Below, one piece after another: positions 1-11,743 of a DNA stretch of 64,000 nucleotides. Source of the DNA: Blastocystis hominis (lineage: Eukaryota; Sar; Bigyra; Opalinata; Blastocystidae); the NCBI RefSeq assembly GCF_000151665.1, contig NW_013171816.1:729176-793175 (forward strand). Reading direction: 5' to 3'. Numbering within the stretch: the stretch's first letter is position 1; each line of letters begins with the position of its first letter. Both the position numbers and the translations under genes were made by a program. Under the pieces are notes generated by a model. It was given only the letters and a program-made list of their open reading frames with translations. It did not search any database and was not told the DNA's origin.

Positions 1-472
1 AGGAAGAAATAACGTCATTACGTTGAATGCCACTACTATTCATAGTAAAGTACACTGGTATGCAGAAAAGAGAGCCAAAATGTTAGTAAAAAAATACTAA
101 ATGCATAAATGGTAATCGAATAAGTCCCCATTTTTGTCAACACACATTCTATTTTACTTAAAATTGAAAAGCAGCACGAAAGAAGGAATTATTTCTATGT
201 CTAGAATCATTTCCTGACTGTTCCGACAAACTGATCAAATGCCCATGATTCCCTTTTTATGCAGGCTTCCATACTGTTTTACATCAGGAAAAACAAAACG
301 GAATTACGTTCAAAAATGTGATGATTCTGACTTCCCTTTCTTTCTCCCGAATTTGCTCGTTTTCCTCTGCTACAAGGATGGTTCTACTCACTGACCTGCT
401 TCGATTGGAAAGAAACACAATTTTCGATTCAGCTGAAGTGGAAACCAAGGGTCATATTTTGGAATTCTTTTT
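1..472. other. Left-edge region without a recognised gene
   Basis: AT-rich stretch ahead of the malate dehydrogenase start. I found no exon chain with a recognisable protein on either strand, and no 3' signal octamer. The right part is presumably the promoter and 5' UTR of the dehydrogenase; the left part may belong to a gene cut by the window edge. Confidence 0.4.
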
Positions 473-1676
473 ATGAAGTGTCTTCGTGTGGTCGTTTCTG
501 GAGCAGCAGGATTGATTGGATATAGTTTGAGTGGCTTGCTCGTAAGTTCTTTTACGAAAGTTTACCATTAGGGAGATGGTACCGTTTTTGGAACGGATCG
601 GGTATATTCTTGATTGCCCATGTTTTACTCTAGCTTGTCGAATTGGTTTTGCACGATATCCCTCGTTGCGAACAAAAGCTGGTAGCTCTGAAAGCGGAGT
701 TGGAGGACTGTGCTTTCCCTTATGTATCAAGTAGGAGAGCTTTTCGAATTTATCTAACATCCAGGTATCGAGTTCTTTACGGATCCTCTCAATGCCTTCC
801 GTGACGCAGATATTGTGTTTTTCCTTGCAAGTCTGCCTCTGACTGGACCCGACCGAGCCAGTCTCCTTGAGAAGAACATCAATATCTACATCGAATTCGG
901 AAAAGCTCTGGAACAAGTCGCTTCCCGCACGTGCAAGTCGATCGTGGTCGCCAATCCTGCCAACACGCTCGCCTACGTCCTCATGCAGACCGCTCCTTCT
1001 ATCCCTCGTTCGAACTTCGCCGCTTTGAACCGCACCGACCACAATCGCACGCGTTCTCTCACGCTCGACGCGTGCCGCAAGGCCTGTACGTCTCCACTCC
1101 CTTCGTGTTCTTCTCTAGACGATGCCTCTCTGCAGCTCTCCGACCTCTCCGACACCTTCGTCTGGGGAAACCATGGAAACACCATGTTCGCCGACTTGAC
1201 CCACGCGAAAATCCGTGGGATCCCACTGATGGAGGCCATTCCGGACCGCGAATTGTGGGAGAAGACGCTGCCCGAGCAGGTGGAACGACGTGGCTGGGTT
1301 TTGATGGAGCTGCGAGGCGGAGTGTCGAGTGTTCTGTCGGTGGCGAGAGCGAGCGTGGATGTGGCTCGTGACTGGTGTTTGGGAACGAATGTAGGGGGAA
1401 ACGTGGAAATTGGAGGTAGGGGAAACGAATCACGATGGCGGTGTGCAGCGATGGGAACTGCTACGGCGTGGAGGAGGGACTGATCTTTGGAATGCCGGTC
1501 GTGTGTGAGAATGGAGAGTGGAAATGCGTGGAGGGACTGAAGATCGCGGAGAACGTCCGAAAACACATCGAGATTACGACTCGTGGGAGAAAGGTGTGGA
1601 ATTGATTGTAGAGGATCTGAAGAAGGAGGTGGAGATTGCGGATGCGGCGATTGAACGTGCGAAGAATAATAACTAA
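473..1676 (+). CDS. MDH: Malate dehydrogenase, cytosolic type
   Basis: Interconverts malate and oxaloacetate with NAD(H) or NADP(H). Joining seven exons gives about 338 residues, the usual family length. The N-terminus carries the Rossmann motif VVVSGAAGLIGYSL with no targeting extension. Later blocks include VVANPANT (cofactor and substrate loop), the active-site region WGNHGNT and a C-terminal YGVEEGLIFGMPV block, all typical of the cytosolic/NADP-type branch. Introns sit at 542-571, 602-633, 731-764, 1086-1118, 1391-1419 and 1583-1611 (29-34 nt). The stop TAA at 1674-1676 is three bases before TGTTTGTT (1680-1687). Cleavage four bases upstream of that octamer would leave TA, and the poly(A) tail would complete the stop. 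The fifth intron belongs to the GTTTCCNC family described under findings. Confidence 0.93.
1391..1419 (+). repeat. Introner-like intron (MDH intron 5), purine orientation
   Basis: 29-nt GT-AG intron whose core GGGAAACGTGGAAA is the reverse complement of the GTTTCCNC-doubled core seen in introns of other genes in this window. Confidence 0.55.
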
Positions 1677-1679
1677 ACG

Positions 1680-1687
1680 TGTTTGTT
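1680..1687 (+). terminator. TGTTTGTT 3'-end signal of malate dehydrogenase
   Basis: Exact octamer three bases after TAA. It is the Blastocystis-type element placed just downstream of the poly(A) site. Confidence 0.85.
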
Positions 1688-1701
1688 AGAATCTGCTTTC
1701 C

Positions 1702-2224
1702 ATGTACCCTAACGCGGGGAATGAGATTCACAACGCCACGACCGTGGAGAACAGGGAGCTGAAGCGGCAAGAACAGCCCCTGGCACGAGACATTGCGAAA
1801 TTGCCAAAGTAGAAGCGAGCCAACTTCACTATTTAGACTAAGCGCATTCACACCTACGGATCATCAGCAAGATGTTCCGTCTGAGATTTCTGAAAAGATC
1901 AAGTTTGAAGAGGGAACTCTGGTCGCTGTCCTATTGATTCCTCATTTCTAGCCAATTGAGACATGCAGCAAACCGTCGACTGATGAGCTTGTTCTTAATG
2001 CGGAAGAAGAGCTCGACGTTTCGCCTCTTTGTCTACCTAACAGCTAGCTGACGAAGTTGATGCAAGCAGCGATGATCTTTCCTGCTGATCCGCAAGAACT
2101 TCCTCTCGACCCTGAGAACTCGGTCGAGGACTCGGTCGAGGACTCTTCCGACGACCGTCTTGAGGACGCAGCACTTAAGCAATTGCCTTTAGAGCCTCTT
2201 TCCGAGAGTGATTTCAACCTGTAA
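1702..2224 (+). CDS. Small acidic protein, unknown
   Basis: I do not recognise this protein. Four exons joined across introns 1809-1836, 1922-1951 and 2018-2047 (28-30 nt) give about 145 residues, beginning MYPNAGNEIHN and ending SESDFNL. The sequence is rich in Glu, Asp, Ser and Pro, with an SVEDSVEDSSDD tract near the end, and shows no membrane segment or catalytic motif, so it is probably largely disordered. The start is only 15 bases past the octamer of the malate dehydrogenase gene. The stop TAA (2222-2224) is followed seven bases later by TGTTTCTT, a one-base variant of the usual signal, which supports this being a transcribed gene rather than chance exons. Confidence 0.6.
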
Positions 2225-2267
2225 TCTCTGCTGTTTCTTGGAACAAACAATCGCACGCGCAACCAAC

Positions 2268-3616
2268 TCAAATCCCCAGCTTCCCCCGTCTCCAAGCAGC
2301 ATTGCTGCTGAAGATCGGAATATACTTGTCGATCTTCGCTCTCTGTTTCTGCACGATGCACTCGCAGATCCACACCAGATTCCGAATCTCCTGCAGCTTG
2401 AGATGGCAGTAGCAGTAATACGACGCTACCTCTCACCCTCTCCGCCTCGCCTACCCAGATGGAACTGGCTATCGAACCCGGCCTCCAGCAATCGCACTTC
2501 GTTCAGATAGAACGCGTCGTCCACCGTCATCTGATCGCCCTGGATCGCCGACTCGAAGATCCGCTTGTACACCCAGTACTTCTCCAGCACGCGGCCCAGA
2601 CTGTCCACGTCCTCGCAGTTGTTCAGCGGCTCGATGCCCTCCGGGTACAAAAACCCGATCGATGGCAGCAGCGAGTGGCGCAGATTGCGCAGCTTCGGCT
2701 ACGGCATCTCACCGAGTTCAAAACGAGCTACATCGTTGTACAGCGTGGAGAAGCTGTTCAGAATCAGGTTGATCGCCAGCGCGTCCGCCTTCGACTTCAG
2801 AATGTCGCCCATCACTTCCGCGGTGAACCCGCCGACGCGCTGCGTCCAGTAGTAGAAGTCCTCCAGATACAGCTTCTTCACGCCGATCTCCATCATCTCG
2901 ATCGAGCTCTCTTCCAGCAAGCTCTGCACCAGCTTCGCGCCCTACGATGAATGAAATGACCGTCGGAGAGGTACGTGGAGCATGTGGTTCTCGGTCTGGT
3001 CGTCCAGGTAGCGGCAGAAGTACTGGCCCACCGGGAGCTCCACCAGAACCACGTGGAAGAGGTCTTGGAAGCCCTTCGGAGAGTTCTCGAAGCTCGCGAT
3101 CGATCGCATGATCGGATCGGGCAGCGGACCCAGAGGGTTGCACATCTCTTCGAGCTCTTTGAGAGAGAGGGAGGGGTGGGTCAGAGCCATCTTGAGAATC
3201 AGAATCACGTTGTCGATCATGAATTCGTAGCTAGAGTCGGGAAAAGAGAGAAAAGCGGTACGAGGTCATGTCCATGAAATGGGCGAGCGGTTGAGTGGCC
3301 TGAGCTCGCATGAAGGACCACTCTCTAGCGAGCTTTCGGAGTGCGCACTTCCGAATGGCTTCAGGCATGATGGGCGCGGACTACACGGAGTGAGATCGAT
3401 GGAATCGATACCTCTTCACTGAGGAAGTTGCCATAATCGGTTTCTTGCAGATTTAGCTTCACATCTAAATAGATTAGCAACAATTCAAATAGTGTGTGTA
3501 CCTTCGATTGTTTCGCATTGCGTAATATGATGGTAGTCCGAATCTGTCAAAAATCCAGACTTATAGCCACGAATCAGCGCCTCGGAATAACCATGCTGCA
3601 TATTGAAGGTGTTCAT
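2268..3616 (-). CDS. VMA6: V-type ATPase V0 subunit d
   Basis: Subunit d caps the membrane c-ring and links it to the central stalk of the vacuolar proton pump. Exons joined from the minus strand begin [20 protein letters not shown] and continue through the family blocks [52 protein letters not shown] and MYPEGI, ending at the conserved [16 protein letters not shown]. About 13 extra residues follow before a TGA at 2268. Introns are about 30 nt. The octamer AACAAACA (TGTTTGTT on the minus strand) lies at 2242-2249. Convergent with the small acidic gene. Subunit B of the same pump is at 26217. Confidence 0.93.
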
Positions 3617-3780
3617 ATCTCCACAAGAGGGGTCAATCATTTCTCTGCTAATTCTAAGCCAACGAATCCATTTCTACTCTCAACAACCGTCTCGATAAGG
3701 AAGTAATTATACGAAAAATAGAGAAACGTGGAAGCTTTGCACAGAAAAACAAAACACGAGAATCAAATCGTAATTGATCG

Positions 3781-3788
3781 AACAAACA
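3781..3788 (-). terminator. TGTTTGTT 3'-end signal of IMP3
   Basis: Exact octamer on the minus strand, three bases after the TAG stop; the gene has essentially no 3' UTR. Confidence 0.85.
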
Positions 3789-3791
3789 ACT

Positions 3792-4443
3792 CTATTCACC
3801 TAAAAGATCAAAATCATCGAGAGCGTCGTTGTATTTCATAATATGTCTCTTAATCTTGGAAGAGTCCACCCACGTAACATAGTCTTCCATCTCTCGTGTT
3901 ACCAGGTAGGCGGGGTCGCTAACGAGGTCTGTGCCCACACGAACATGGCCCTATACAATAACGACTCTGTCCAACGTGTACATGTCTCACCAGTGTATCC
4001 GCCTCCGTAATTGTTTGGGCCATCTTCAAACGAACCATTACGACAGGAAGTCTTCTTCTAAATATCACAAACCATACACTCGCTCACCTGCAAAAGGACG
4101 ACGCTGTTATTTTTTCCACTGCTGCGAGACTTCGCTCATCAGACAAAAGTCCCATATTAAACAGCTTTTCGGTTAGCTGCTCAGTCATTCGAATTCTGAA
4201 CTCATCATCTTGAGGAAGCTGCCCAAGCTGATTTGTCAGGGACAGTATTTTGCCAAGTAGACGATTATAGCTAGAATTAAGCTTTGGCATTCAAAAATAC
4301 TATTGGTAATCTTCTCTTCTGCTGATGTGATAGCGGTGCAAGATCGTAGCTTCTCGCGCGCTTTTATCTTGCTTCCATTCCAGAAAGTTCGTCTTCTTTA
4401 ATAGCTTCTGCTCGTGGTATTTTAACTTTCGAAGATGAGACAT
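3792..4443 (-). CDS. IMP3: U3 small nucleolar ribonucleoprotein IMP3
   Basis: IMP3 (uS4-like, S4 RNA-binding fold) works with Mpp10 and IMP4 to pair U3 snoRNA with pre-rRNA in the nucleolus. The joined exons read [16 protein letters not shown] at the N-terminus, [15 protein letters not shown] across a 30-nt intron, then [12 protein letters not shown], a conserved core motif of the family. The C-terminus [20 protein letters not shown] is diagnostic. The stop TAG (3792-3794) is only three bases before AACAAACA (3781-3788). Cleavage four bases before the octamer would leave TA, turning the stop into UAA. The start ATG at 4443 is preceded by no better candidate. Confidence 0.92.
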
Positions 4444-4520
4444 GTTCTCTGGAAATTCGAGGAGAAAAGTGATGTAAACAAAAGAGTCAAAAACTCCCCA
4501 ATTTTAGGTATTTGAATACA

Positions 4521-4935
4521 ATGCAACGAAGAGTCGAAATCAATAGTGGCTCTGAGTGGATCAGTCTTACAAAGGTTGAAACCGACGAAAAACCCATTGC
4601 AAAAGATGTTAAGACGGATGCGTTTTATTCTGCTTATCCGAAAGTGGAACGATATCCAGATATGCTCCCTCCAGACTACCATGCAATTCTTTCTCTTCTT
4701 TTTAGCGTGTTTGGAATTTGTTGGTGTGTAGATGCAGTTTTCGTGGATTACATGTAGCGACCGTTTTCGGCATGGATGTCGGGCGTGTTGTTATGCGGTT
4801 CGTTTGCTGGTTTGAAGTTTAACGAGATTGACTATATTCAAGTTTTTGTATCATGTTTGTAAGTGCTCCTTGTGCCTTCCAATATCAGATTTACCCTTTT
4901 AGCAGTGTTGCGTGTCACCATCTTTCGCAATCTAT
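4521..4935 (+). CDS. WDR83OS: Asterix-like (WDR83OS family) ER membrane protein; stop codon not encoded
   Basis: The Asterix family belongs to the PAT complex, an intramembrane chaperone for multipass proteins at the ER. Three exons (introns 4728-4757 and 4859-4888, 30 nt each) give about 118 residues starting MQRRVEINSGSEW. The family signature PPDYHAILSLLFSVFG leads into two or three hydrophobic helices, ending LRVTIFRNL. The reading frame then has no encoded stop until base 6644, deep in antisense sequence. A TGTTTGTT variant, TCTTTGTT, lies at 4940-4947. Cleavage four bases before it leaves CTA T, so poly(A) addition would create UAA. Tail to tail with the PH/coiled-coil gene. The family call rests on short similarity. 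Confidence 0.75.
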
Positions 4936-4939
4936 ATCC

Positions 4940-4956
4940 TCTTTGTTCAACAAACA
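4940..4956. terminator. Abutting convergent 3'-end signals
   Basis: TCTTTGTT on the plus strand (4940-4947) serves the Asterix-like gene and AACAAACA (4949-4956) serves the minus PH/coiled-coil gene; one base separates them. Confidence 0.7.
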
Positions 4957-4961
4957 ATCGA

Positions 4962-7900
4962 TTACTGGGCAAACGCCTGCAAACGAATACTATACGTGTC
5001 GTTCTTCAAAGGAGTCTCTGTGAACAGCACATTCACATCAGGTCTTCTCTGCATCATCGGAACCACACAATTCCTAAATCCTCCCGCTACAAACCCATTC
5101 ACACTGCTCAGATTAAACCCCTTATTATGCAGCTCGGTAATGGGCTCTCCATTCACCACATCGGCGATCCACGCTCGAATTCTCGTCTTGTGATTCTCAG
5201 GGAATTTCCAGTTCGAAAACAGCAAATTCATCGCCTCGCTGTCCATTCCCTCCGACAAGTCGATCTCTTCCGGTCCGGGGAACGTGCTCGGGCCCTTCGA
5301 TCCGATCTTCATGAACGAGCCCAGGCTGAATCCTCCCTTCTTCTTCTCAGAATCCGCAGCGGGAGCCGCTGGCTGCGCCGACGTCGCGGATTTCCGACCA
5401 AACGACATCTTGCCCCACATCGATTTCTTGTCCGTCTTGGTGCTCACCGCGTTCAGATTCAGCAAATCTTCCTCTTCCGGTTCCGCGACCGGCTCCGCAG
5501 CCGGCTCGGCGACCGGCGAGGCCGACATGCCAGCGAACAGATCCGCGTTTCCTGCGGGCGAGGCCGACATTCCGCCGAACAAATCGTCCCCATTCGCAGA
5601 GGGCGACGCCGTCATGTTGCTGAACAAATCGACCGCTGCCGGCTCCGTCTGCGGCTCCGTCTGCGGCTCCGCTTGCTGCTCGTGCTCCTTCGTGGCCATC
5701 TTCTTCAGCTTGTTGAACCCGGACATGAACGAACCCGCCACGTTGATCTTCTTCTTCTCCGGTTCCTTCGGTGTTTCCTTCACCGGCTCTCTCTCCAGCA
5801 GATTCGCCGGCTCCATGAGCGGCTCCGCGGGCTTCTCAGAGAGCGAAGCGGCTGCAGTGGCGGCTGCGGCGTTGGCAGCGTCGCATTGGTCCTGCAAGCG
5901 ATTGATTTCTTCGCTCATGCGCACGAACTCCTCGGTCATCTGGTTGATCTGCGCCTCGTAATTGACGCGCGTCGTTTTCAGATCGTCGTTCTCGCGCTTG
6001 ATTCGCTCCATCGCCGCCTGCTGCTCTTCCAGCTTCTTCTCCGCTTCCTGCAGACGCGCCGCCGACGCCGCGGCCGCGTTCTTCATGTCCTGCTCCATCG
6101 TCTTCTTCTCGACGTCCAGCGATTTCATCTCCTTCTCCAGCAGCTCCAGGCGGCCCATGTACGCCTTCATGTTCGTCGTCGCCGAGTGGCTCGCCTTCAC
6201 CGCGCTTTCCTTCTCTTCCTCCAGCGTCTTCGCGCGCGCCGTCATCTCGTCCAGCTCGCCGTGGAGTCGCGTGATCGTATCCACGAGCTTGGCGCGGTCT
6301 GCAGCTTCCGCCGATCGCTGCTCTTGCGAGACTTGCTGCTTCTTCAGCTCCGCGATTTCCTTCGCGTACTCCGCCTTCAACTTCTCCAAAATCGCCTCGT
6401 TTTCTGCCATAACCTTCGCCATGGCGGCTTCGTTTTCTGCCTTCAATTTCTCCATCGCCGTCTCGTTCTCTGCCTTCAGGTTCGCCATCGCAGTTTCGCT
6501 CTCTGCCTTCAATTTCTCCATCGCAGCTTCGCTGGCCTGTTTCAAGTCGTCCAACTCCTTCGATCCCTTCGCTTCCTGCTCTTTCTGCGTCTCCTGCGAA
6601 GTCGCGACCAGCTCGGTCAGCTGATTGACTTGCTGCTGCAGTGAAGCCACCGTCGTCGAGAGCGACTCGCTCTCCGCCTTCGCCTGCTTCAGCGCGTCGC
6701 TCAGCTCGCTAATCTTCTGTTGAGACTGCGATAGCGCGGCTTCGCTCTCCTGCTTCTGCGCTTGCGAAGCTGCCAGCTGCGCTTGAAGCGTGTCTTGCGA
6801 GGCAGAGGAAGACGAAATGGCTTTCTGCAGCTCGGCTAACTCGCTCTCGAGCGCTTTTCGCTTGGTCTGCTCGTCGGTGAGCGAAGATTCCATCGCGCTC
6901 TGCTTCTCCTTCGACGCGGTTTGGAGCGATTCGAGCTCGGTTTGGAGCGACGAAACCTTCGACTCGGACTGCTGGAGCGATTTCTCCAAGTCGGCCACGC
7001 GTTGCGTAGAATCTTTCTGCAGTGCTGCGATCTTCGTCTCCAGATTGCTTCGCTCTGTCTTCACCGAATCCATCTCAGCTCGCAGACTCGCCAGTTGCTT
7101 CTCTTGGCTTTCAATAATGCTCTGCGACTTCGCTGTGTCGCCCTGCAGCGTGTTCTTCATCGATTCGAGCTGCGTTCGCATCGACGATCCCAGCGCCTGC
7201 TCTTCACTCAATCGCGACTCCGTCGATTTCAACGAGTCCTTGACTTCTGACAGCTTGCTTTGCGTCGATTCCAGCTTTTTCTGCACATCCGCCAGCGATT
7301 CTTCCTTCTCTTCCAGCTTCGATTGAAGCGCCTCTTCGCGCTTCTGGCTCTCTTGCTGCTCTTTCTTGAGCTCTGCAATCTGCTGCTTCGACGAATTGAC
7401 GGTCTGCTCCAATTCGTCCGCCAGGACCGAGCGTTTCTTTAACTCGTCCATTTCCTTCTTCATCGTCTTCAGATCGCTCTTCTGCTGCGAAACCGTTTGC
7501 TGCAACGACTCGATCTGCTTCTGCGCCTTCGTGTTGTCGCCCGTCAGCGATTGCTGCAACGACTCCACCTGCTTGCGAAGCAGTTCTTCGTTCGATTGGC
7601 TGCTTTCCAGCTTGCTCTGCAGCGAGCTCGATTCCGATTCCAGCGTCGCCACTTTCTCCTGCGATTTCTCCAGCTTCTTCTGCGTCTGCGCCAATTCCTG
7701 ATTCGCTGTCTCGAGCGATTGTCGCAGCTCGCCTTCCAGCGCTGTCGCGGCTGCCGACGATTTCAACGCGCTTTCCTTCAACTGCTCGATCTGCGTCTCC
7801 AATTCTTTCTCGTGCTTCTTCGATGTCTCCAGCTCCGACTCGGTGGTCTGCAGCGACTTCACGCGCGCGTTCAGCTCTTCGCATTGCTTGCTCAGCTCGC

Positions 7901-10900
7901 TCTTCTCCTTCTTGAACGAGTTCACGCTCTCGTTCAATTCGGCGATCGCCGACGTCGCGTTCAAAACCTCCTTCTCGTGCTCTTCCGTCGCCTCCGCTAG
8001 CTTCTTCTCCAATTCCTTCTCGCGTAGCAGCGCGGCAGAGAGATCCGTCTCCACATGGCGAAGCTCCGATGTGACGTTTCGCTCCGCCTCCAGCTGCTGC
8101 TGCAGCGAACCCACTTCCGCTTTGATGCTCTGAATGATGTCGTCCGGCGAGGAATCCATATAGGAAGCGAACTTTGCTCGGTAGTTCTCGCATTCCTTCT
8201 TGTAGAATCCCTCCGACTCCTGCACCTGCTCCAATTCCTTCGTTTTGCCAGCGAGATTCTGCGAGGTCTGCGATAACTCCGCTTTCAACTCGTCGATCGT
8301 GCTTCGCATCTTGCTCTGCACGTCCTTGGCCTCCTCCTCCGCTTTCTTCTTCATCGCTTCGAGCTGCGAGTGAGTCGACTTCAAGGACGATAGTTCCTGC
8401 TCGACCGACGCTTTTCGCTCGCTTTCTTCACGGAGTTCGCGCTCTTTGGTCTTCAGCTGCGCGGCCGTTTCGTCCAGACTGTTCTTCATCTCCTTCTTCT
8501 CGTTCTTGAGCGACTCGATCGCCGCTTCACGCTCTGCAAGCGAAGAAGAAGCACGGCTCATCTCCGATTCAAAGCGAGCTTTTCCCGTCTTCACTTCTTC
8601 TTCGAGTTCCTCCACGCGCTCCTGCGTTTGCGAGCACGATCGTTTCGACTCATCCAGCGATTGGTTCAACGCGGAGACTTGTTCCATCAGCAACGAACGC
8701 GTCGATGTCAGCTCCTCCACCGACTGCTGCAAGCTCTCCACCTTCTTCGAATAGTCCGCTTCCTTCTCTGCAGCGTCCTGCTTCAGCTGCTCTTTCTCTT
8801 CGGTCAGCGTCTCCACCGACTCCTGAAGCTTCTCTTCTGCCTGCTTCAGCGCGTTGTGTTCCTCCTGAAGCGATCCGAACGATTTCTCCAGCTTCACTTT
8901 CGCCTCCTCCACTTCCTTCAATCGATCGATTTCCGTCGACAACGCGTCGATTCGCGCGCTGTCCTCCGCTTTCTGCTTCGCTGCCGCCTCCTTCGTCTTC
9001 TCCAACTTCAACGTCGTCTTCTCCAAATCCGCCGTGACTTGACTGTCATGCTCCGCCGTGCTCTCCAGCTTCGCTTCCGTTTCTTTCAACGTCTTGCTGC
9101 AGCCATCGAACTGGTTCTGGAGCGAGGAAAGCTGGTTTGTCAAACTCATCATGCTCGCATTCGCAGCTTCGATCGTCGTTTCGTACGCTTTGGCGGCTTC
9201 TTCCTTTGCCTCCTGCGTCGTTCGAGCCAGCTCCGCCGCTTCCGCCTCTTTCTTCTTCCATTCCTCGACCGTCTCTTCGGATGTCTTCAGCTTCTGAGAG
9301 AGCTGCTCGATTTCGTCGCTCTTCTTCGACACCGATGATTCCAACTGCTTAATCTTCGCCTTCGCCGACTCCTCCGCCTTTCGGCTCGATTCGCGCAGTT
9401 GATCCAGCGTTCCTTCCGTCTTATGCAGCTCCTCTTCCAACTCAGCGATCCGCTTCAACTGCTGCTGGATCGTCGCTTCGGCTTCGCTCCGCTTTCCCTG
9501 CTCTGCGAGCAATTCGTTCTTCACGTTCGATAAGCTGTCCTCCAGCGAGGAGACCGTTGAAGAGAGCTCGCCGATCTGCTGCGCCGACGCTTCGGTGAGT
9601 TGATCCAGCGACGTCTGCACGCTTTGGAGCTGCGATTCCAGCTGCTTGATGCACTGGCTCTTCGCTTCGATTTCCTCCGAAGACGATTTCTGCAGCGTTT
9701 TCAATTCGTTCTGCGTGTTCGCGAGCGCGGAAGCCGTTTCCTCCTGCTTCGACGTCATCGCTTCCAAGCTCTTCTCCGTCGCCGCCTTCGCCGTTTGCGT
9801 CGCCTCCAGCGTTTGCTTCGTCTCCTCCAGCCGCTTCTCTGTGTCTTCCTTCGCCGCCGTGGTGTCTGCGAGCGTGCTCTTCGTCGCCTCCAAGTCCTTC
9901 GCCGTCGATTCCAACTGCGCTCGCGTCGATTCCAGGTCGTTCGACGTGCTTTCCAGCTGCTTCTGCGTCTCGCTCAGCGAAGTGGACGTCGCCTTCAGCT
10001 CCGCGTTCCGCGCTTCCAGCTGCGACTGCGTCGCTTCCAGCTCTGTGCACCGAGCTGCCAGCTGGCTTCGGCCCTCCGCGTCGGATTTCTTGCTCGCTTC
10101 CAGCTCGGCGGTGAGGCTCGCGATCTCCTCCGTCAGCTTCGCGATCTTCGCTTCGTCTGCCGCCATTTTCTGCTTCGCCTCGTTCAACTCCGCTTCGACG
10201 GCTTCTTTCTGCTCCGTCGTTTGTCTCAACGCGCTCTGCGTCTTCTCCAGCTCGCCCGCCAGGCGATCGCGTTCCTCCGTCATCGAAGCCGTCTCGCCTC
10301 GCGAAACCGTCAGCTGATTGGTCAGATCGGTCTGCATGGCTTCGAACTTCCCGTCCAGCTCCGCCTTCTGCGCGCTCAGCGCGTTGGCTTTTGTCTCCGC
10401 CTCCACCTCCAAAAGCGTTTTCTTGTGCCACTTCGCGAGGGCGATGGACGCTGCGACCAACCGACGATGCAAGAGAAGCTCCTGAATCGCCAGCACAGCG
10501 CGGCGCTGCAGCAGCTCGTGATGTCTCTGCTTCAGTCCCTCCATCGCAGTCTCCATTTCCTTCTTCTCAGCCATCGCTTGCTCGCGCAGCTCCTTCACGT
10601 CTATCGATGAATCGGCGCGTTGGCTTCATACGCTGGTCGTGTTTGGACTGCAGATCGGCGATCGCAGCTTCGCGTTCTTTCTCTTTCGCGAGGGTCACCA
10701 GCTCGTTCTCATGCAGACTCGCGCTGGCGCAGCTCCAGCGATTGAAAACGAGCGTTAGAGCGCGTCTCTGAGCGGCCTGCATCGTGCTCTGCAGACGACC
10801 GATCGCCTCCTTCGCGTTGCGACTTTCGAGCTTCTGCGAGACACAGTCGAGTTGCTGCGAAGTGGATTCCAAATGCTCGCCGACTTCGCTGAGTTGGTCT

Positions 10901-11641
10901 TGGTTTGCTAAGCGCTGCCAGAGCATGAACGCCATCATTTTCAGTCTTGAATGGAAGGAGGGAAGGAGGAAAAGTACGATTTGTCGAGGGACTTGACGAT
11001 GCGGGAAACACGGATTACTGCCAGTTGGCGATCTCGTTCGTTCCACTCGCGAATCATTTCTTGTTTGCCGCGGTTCTTTTCGTCGTTTTGCTCTGCCTAC
11101 CGATCATTGTACGAAAAAAACGGAGGGAACCAGCACGGTGGCCATCGAACGCATTCCTGCTTCGGCTTCATCGCAGAGCTGTCGGAGAGAGGTGTAGGAG
11201 TTCTCCTTCAAAAAATGCATCCAGCGATTGCAATCATCCTGACTGCCCATCAACAATATCAAAATAGAGTTTACGATTTTCCAGCAAACATGAATTTACG
11301 CTCGGAAGATGTAACCAACTCAAAAGCAAACGGAGCATTTTGGTTCTGAACCAGGTAACACTTTGCGTCATCGATGCAAATTGTGTTGATTGGGGACTTT
11401 GCCTAGAATAAAAACCAGCAAGCAAAACCCTACAGTTGTCTCCTTGTATACAAACAGCAAGTTATTCTTTAAAACGGCATATACAGAACGCATCTTCTTG
11501 CCGTTTTCTGAATATTCGAGCATCCCCTTCCTACAGATGAACCCCCACGACAAAATTCGACAGTTGGGGATTTTTAAGAGACTCGGCAGAACAGTATAGC
11601 TCGCTTTCAGCAGACTGTCCAAACGATATGATACTATTCAT
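4962..11641 (-). CDS. Large PH-domain plus coiled-coil protein (golgin/tether-like)
   Basis: About 2,160 residues after removing six 31-34-nt introns, all near the 5' end. The start ATG (11641) gives MNTSYTVLPSLLK. Residues ~20-130 form a PH domain: KGMLEYSENGKKMRSVYAVL, then NAPFAFELVTSSERKFMFAG and the conserved Trp in CNRWMHFLK. Residues ~250-1850 are one heptad-rich coiled coil, with a tandem block of KLKAENEAAM-type repeats. A Pro/Ala-rich linker holds three copies of DLF-x-x-M-x-ASP. The last ~110 residues look globular (NWKFPENHKTRIRAWI) but I do not recognise them. Stop TAA (4962-4964) precedes the octamer by five bases. A lipid-binding membrane tether or scaffold is an inference from architecture alone. 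Confidence 0.85.
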
Positions 11642-11743
11642 TCTAGATGTTGCGATATCTGACAATGAATTTGGAAAATAGGCATTCATTCAAATCAATC
11701 AACCACTAAACATCTCTCAAGGTTTTTCTTTTCCCTACCTTCT

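Noticed and set aside
4863-6644. 593-codon plus-strand open frame rich in Leu and Arg
   Set aside because: It is the antisense shadow of the PH/coiled-coil gene; only its first ~70 bases belong to the Asterix-like last exon. Composition (Leu/Arg/His) is typical of reverse-read coiled coil.
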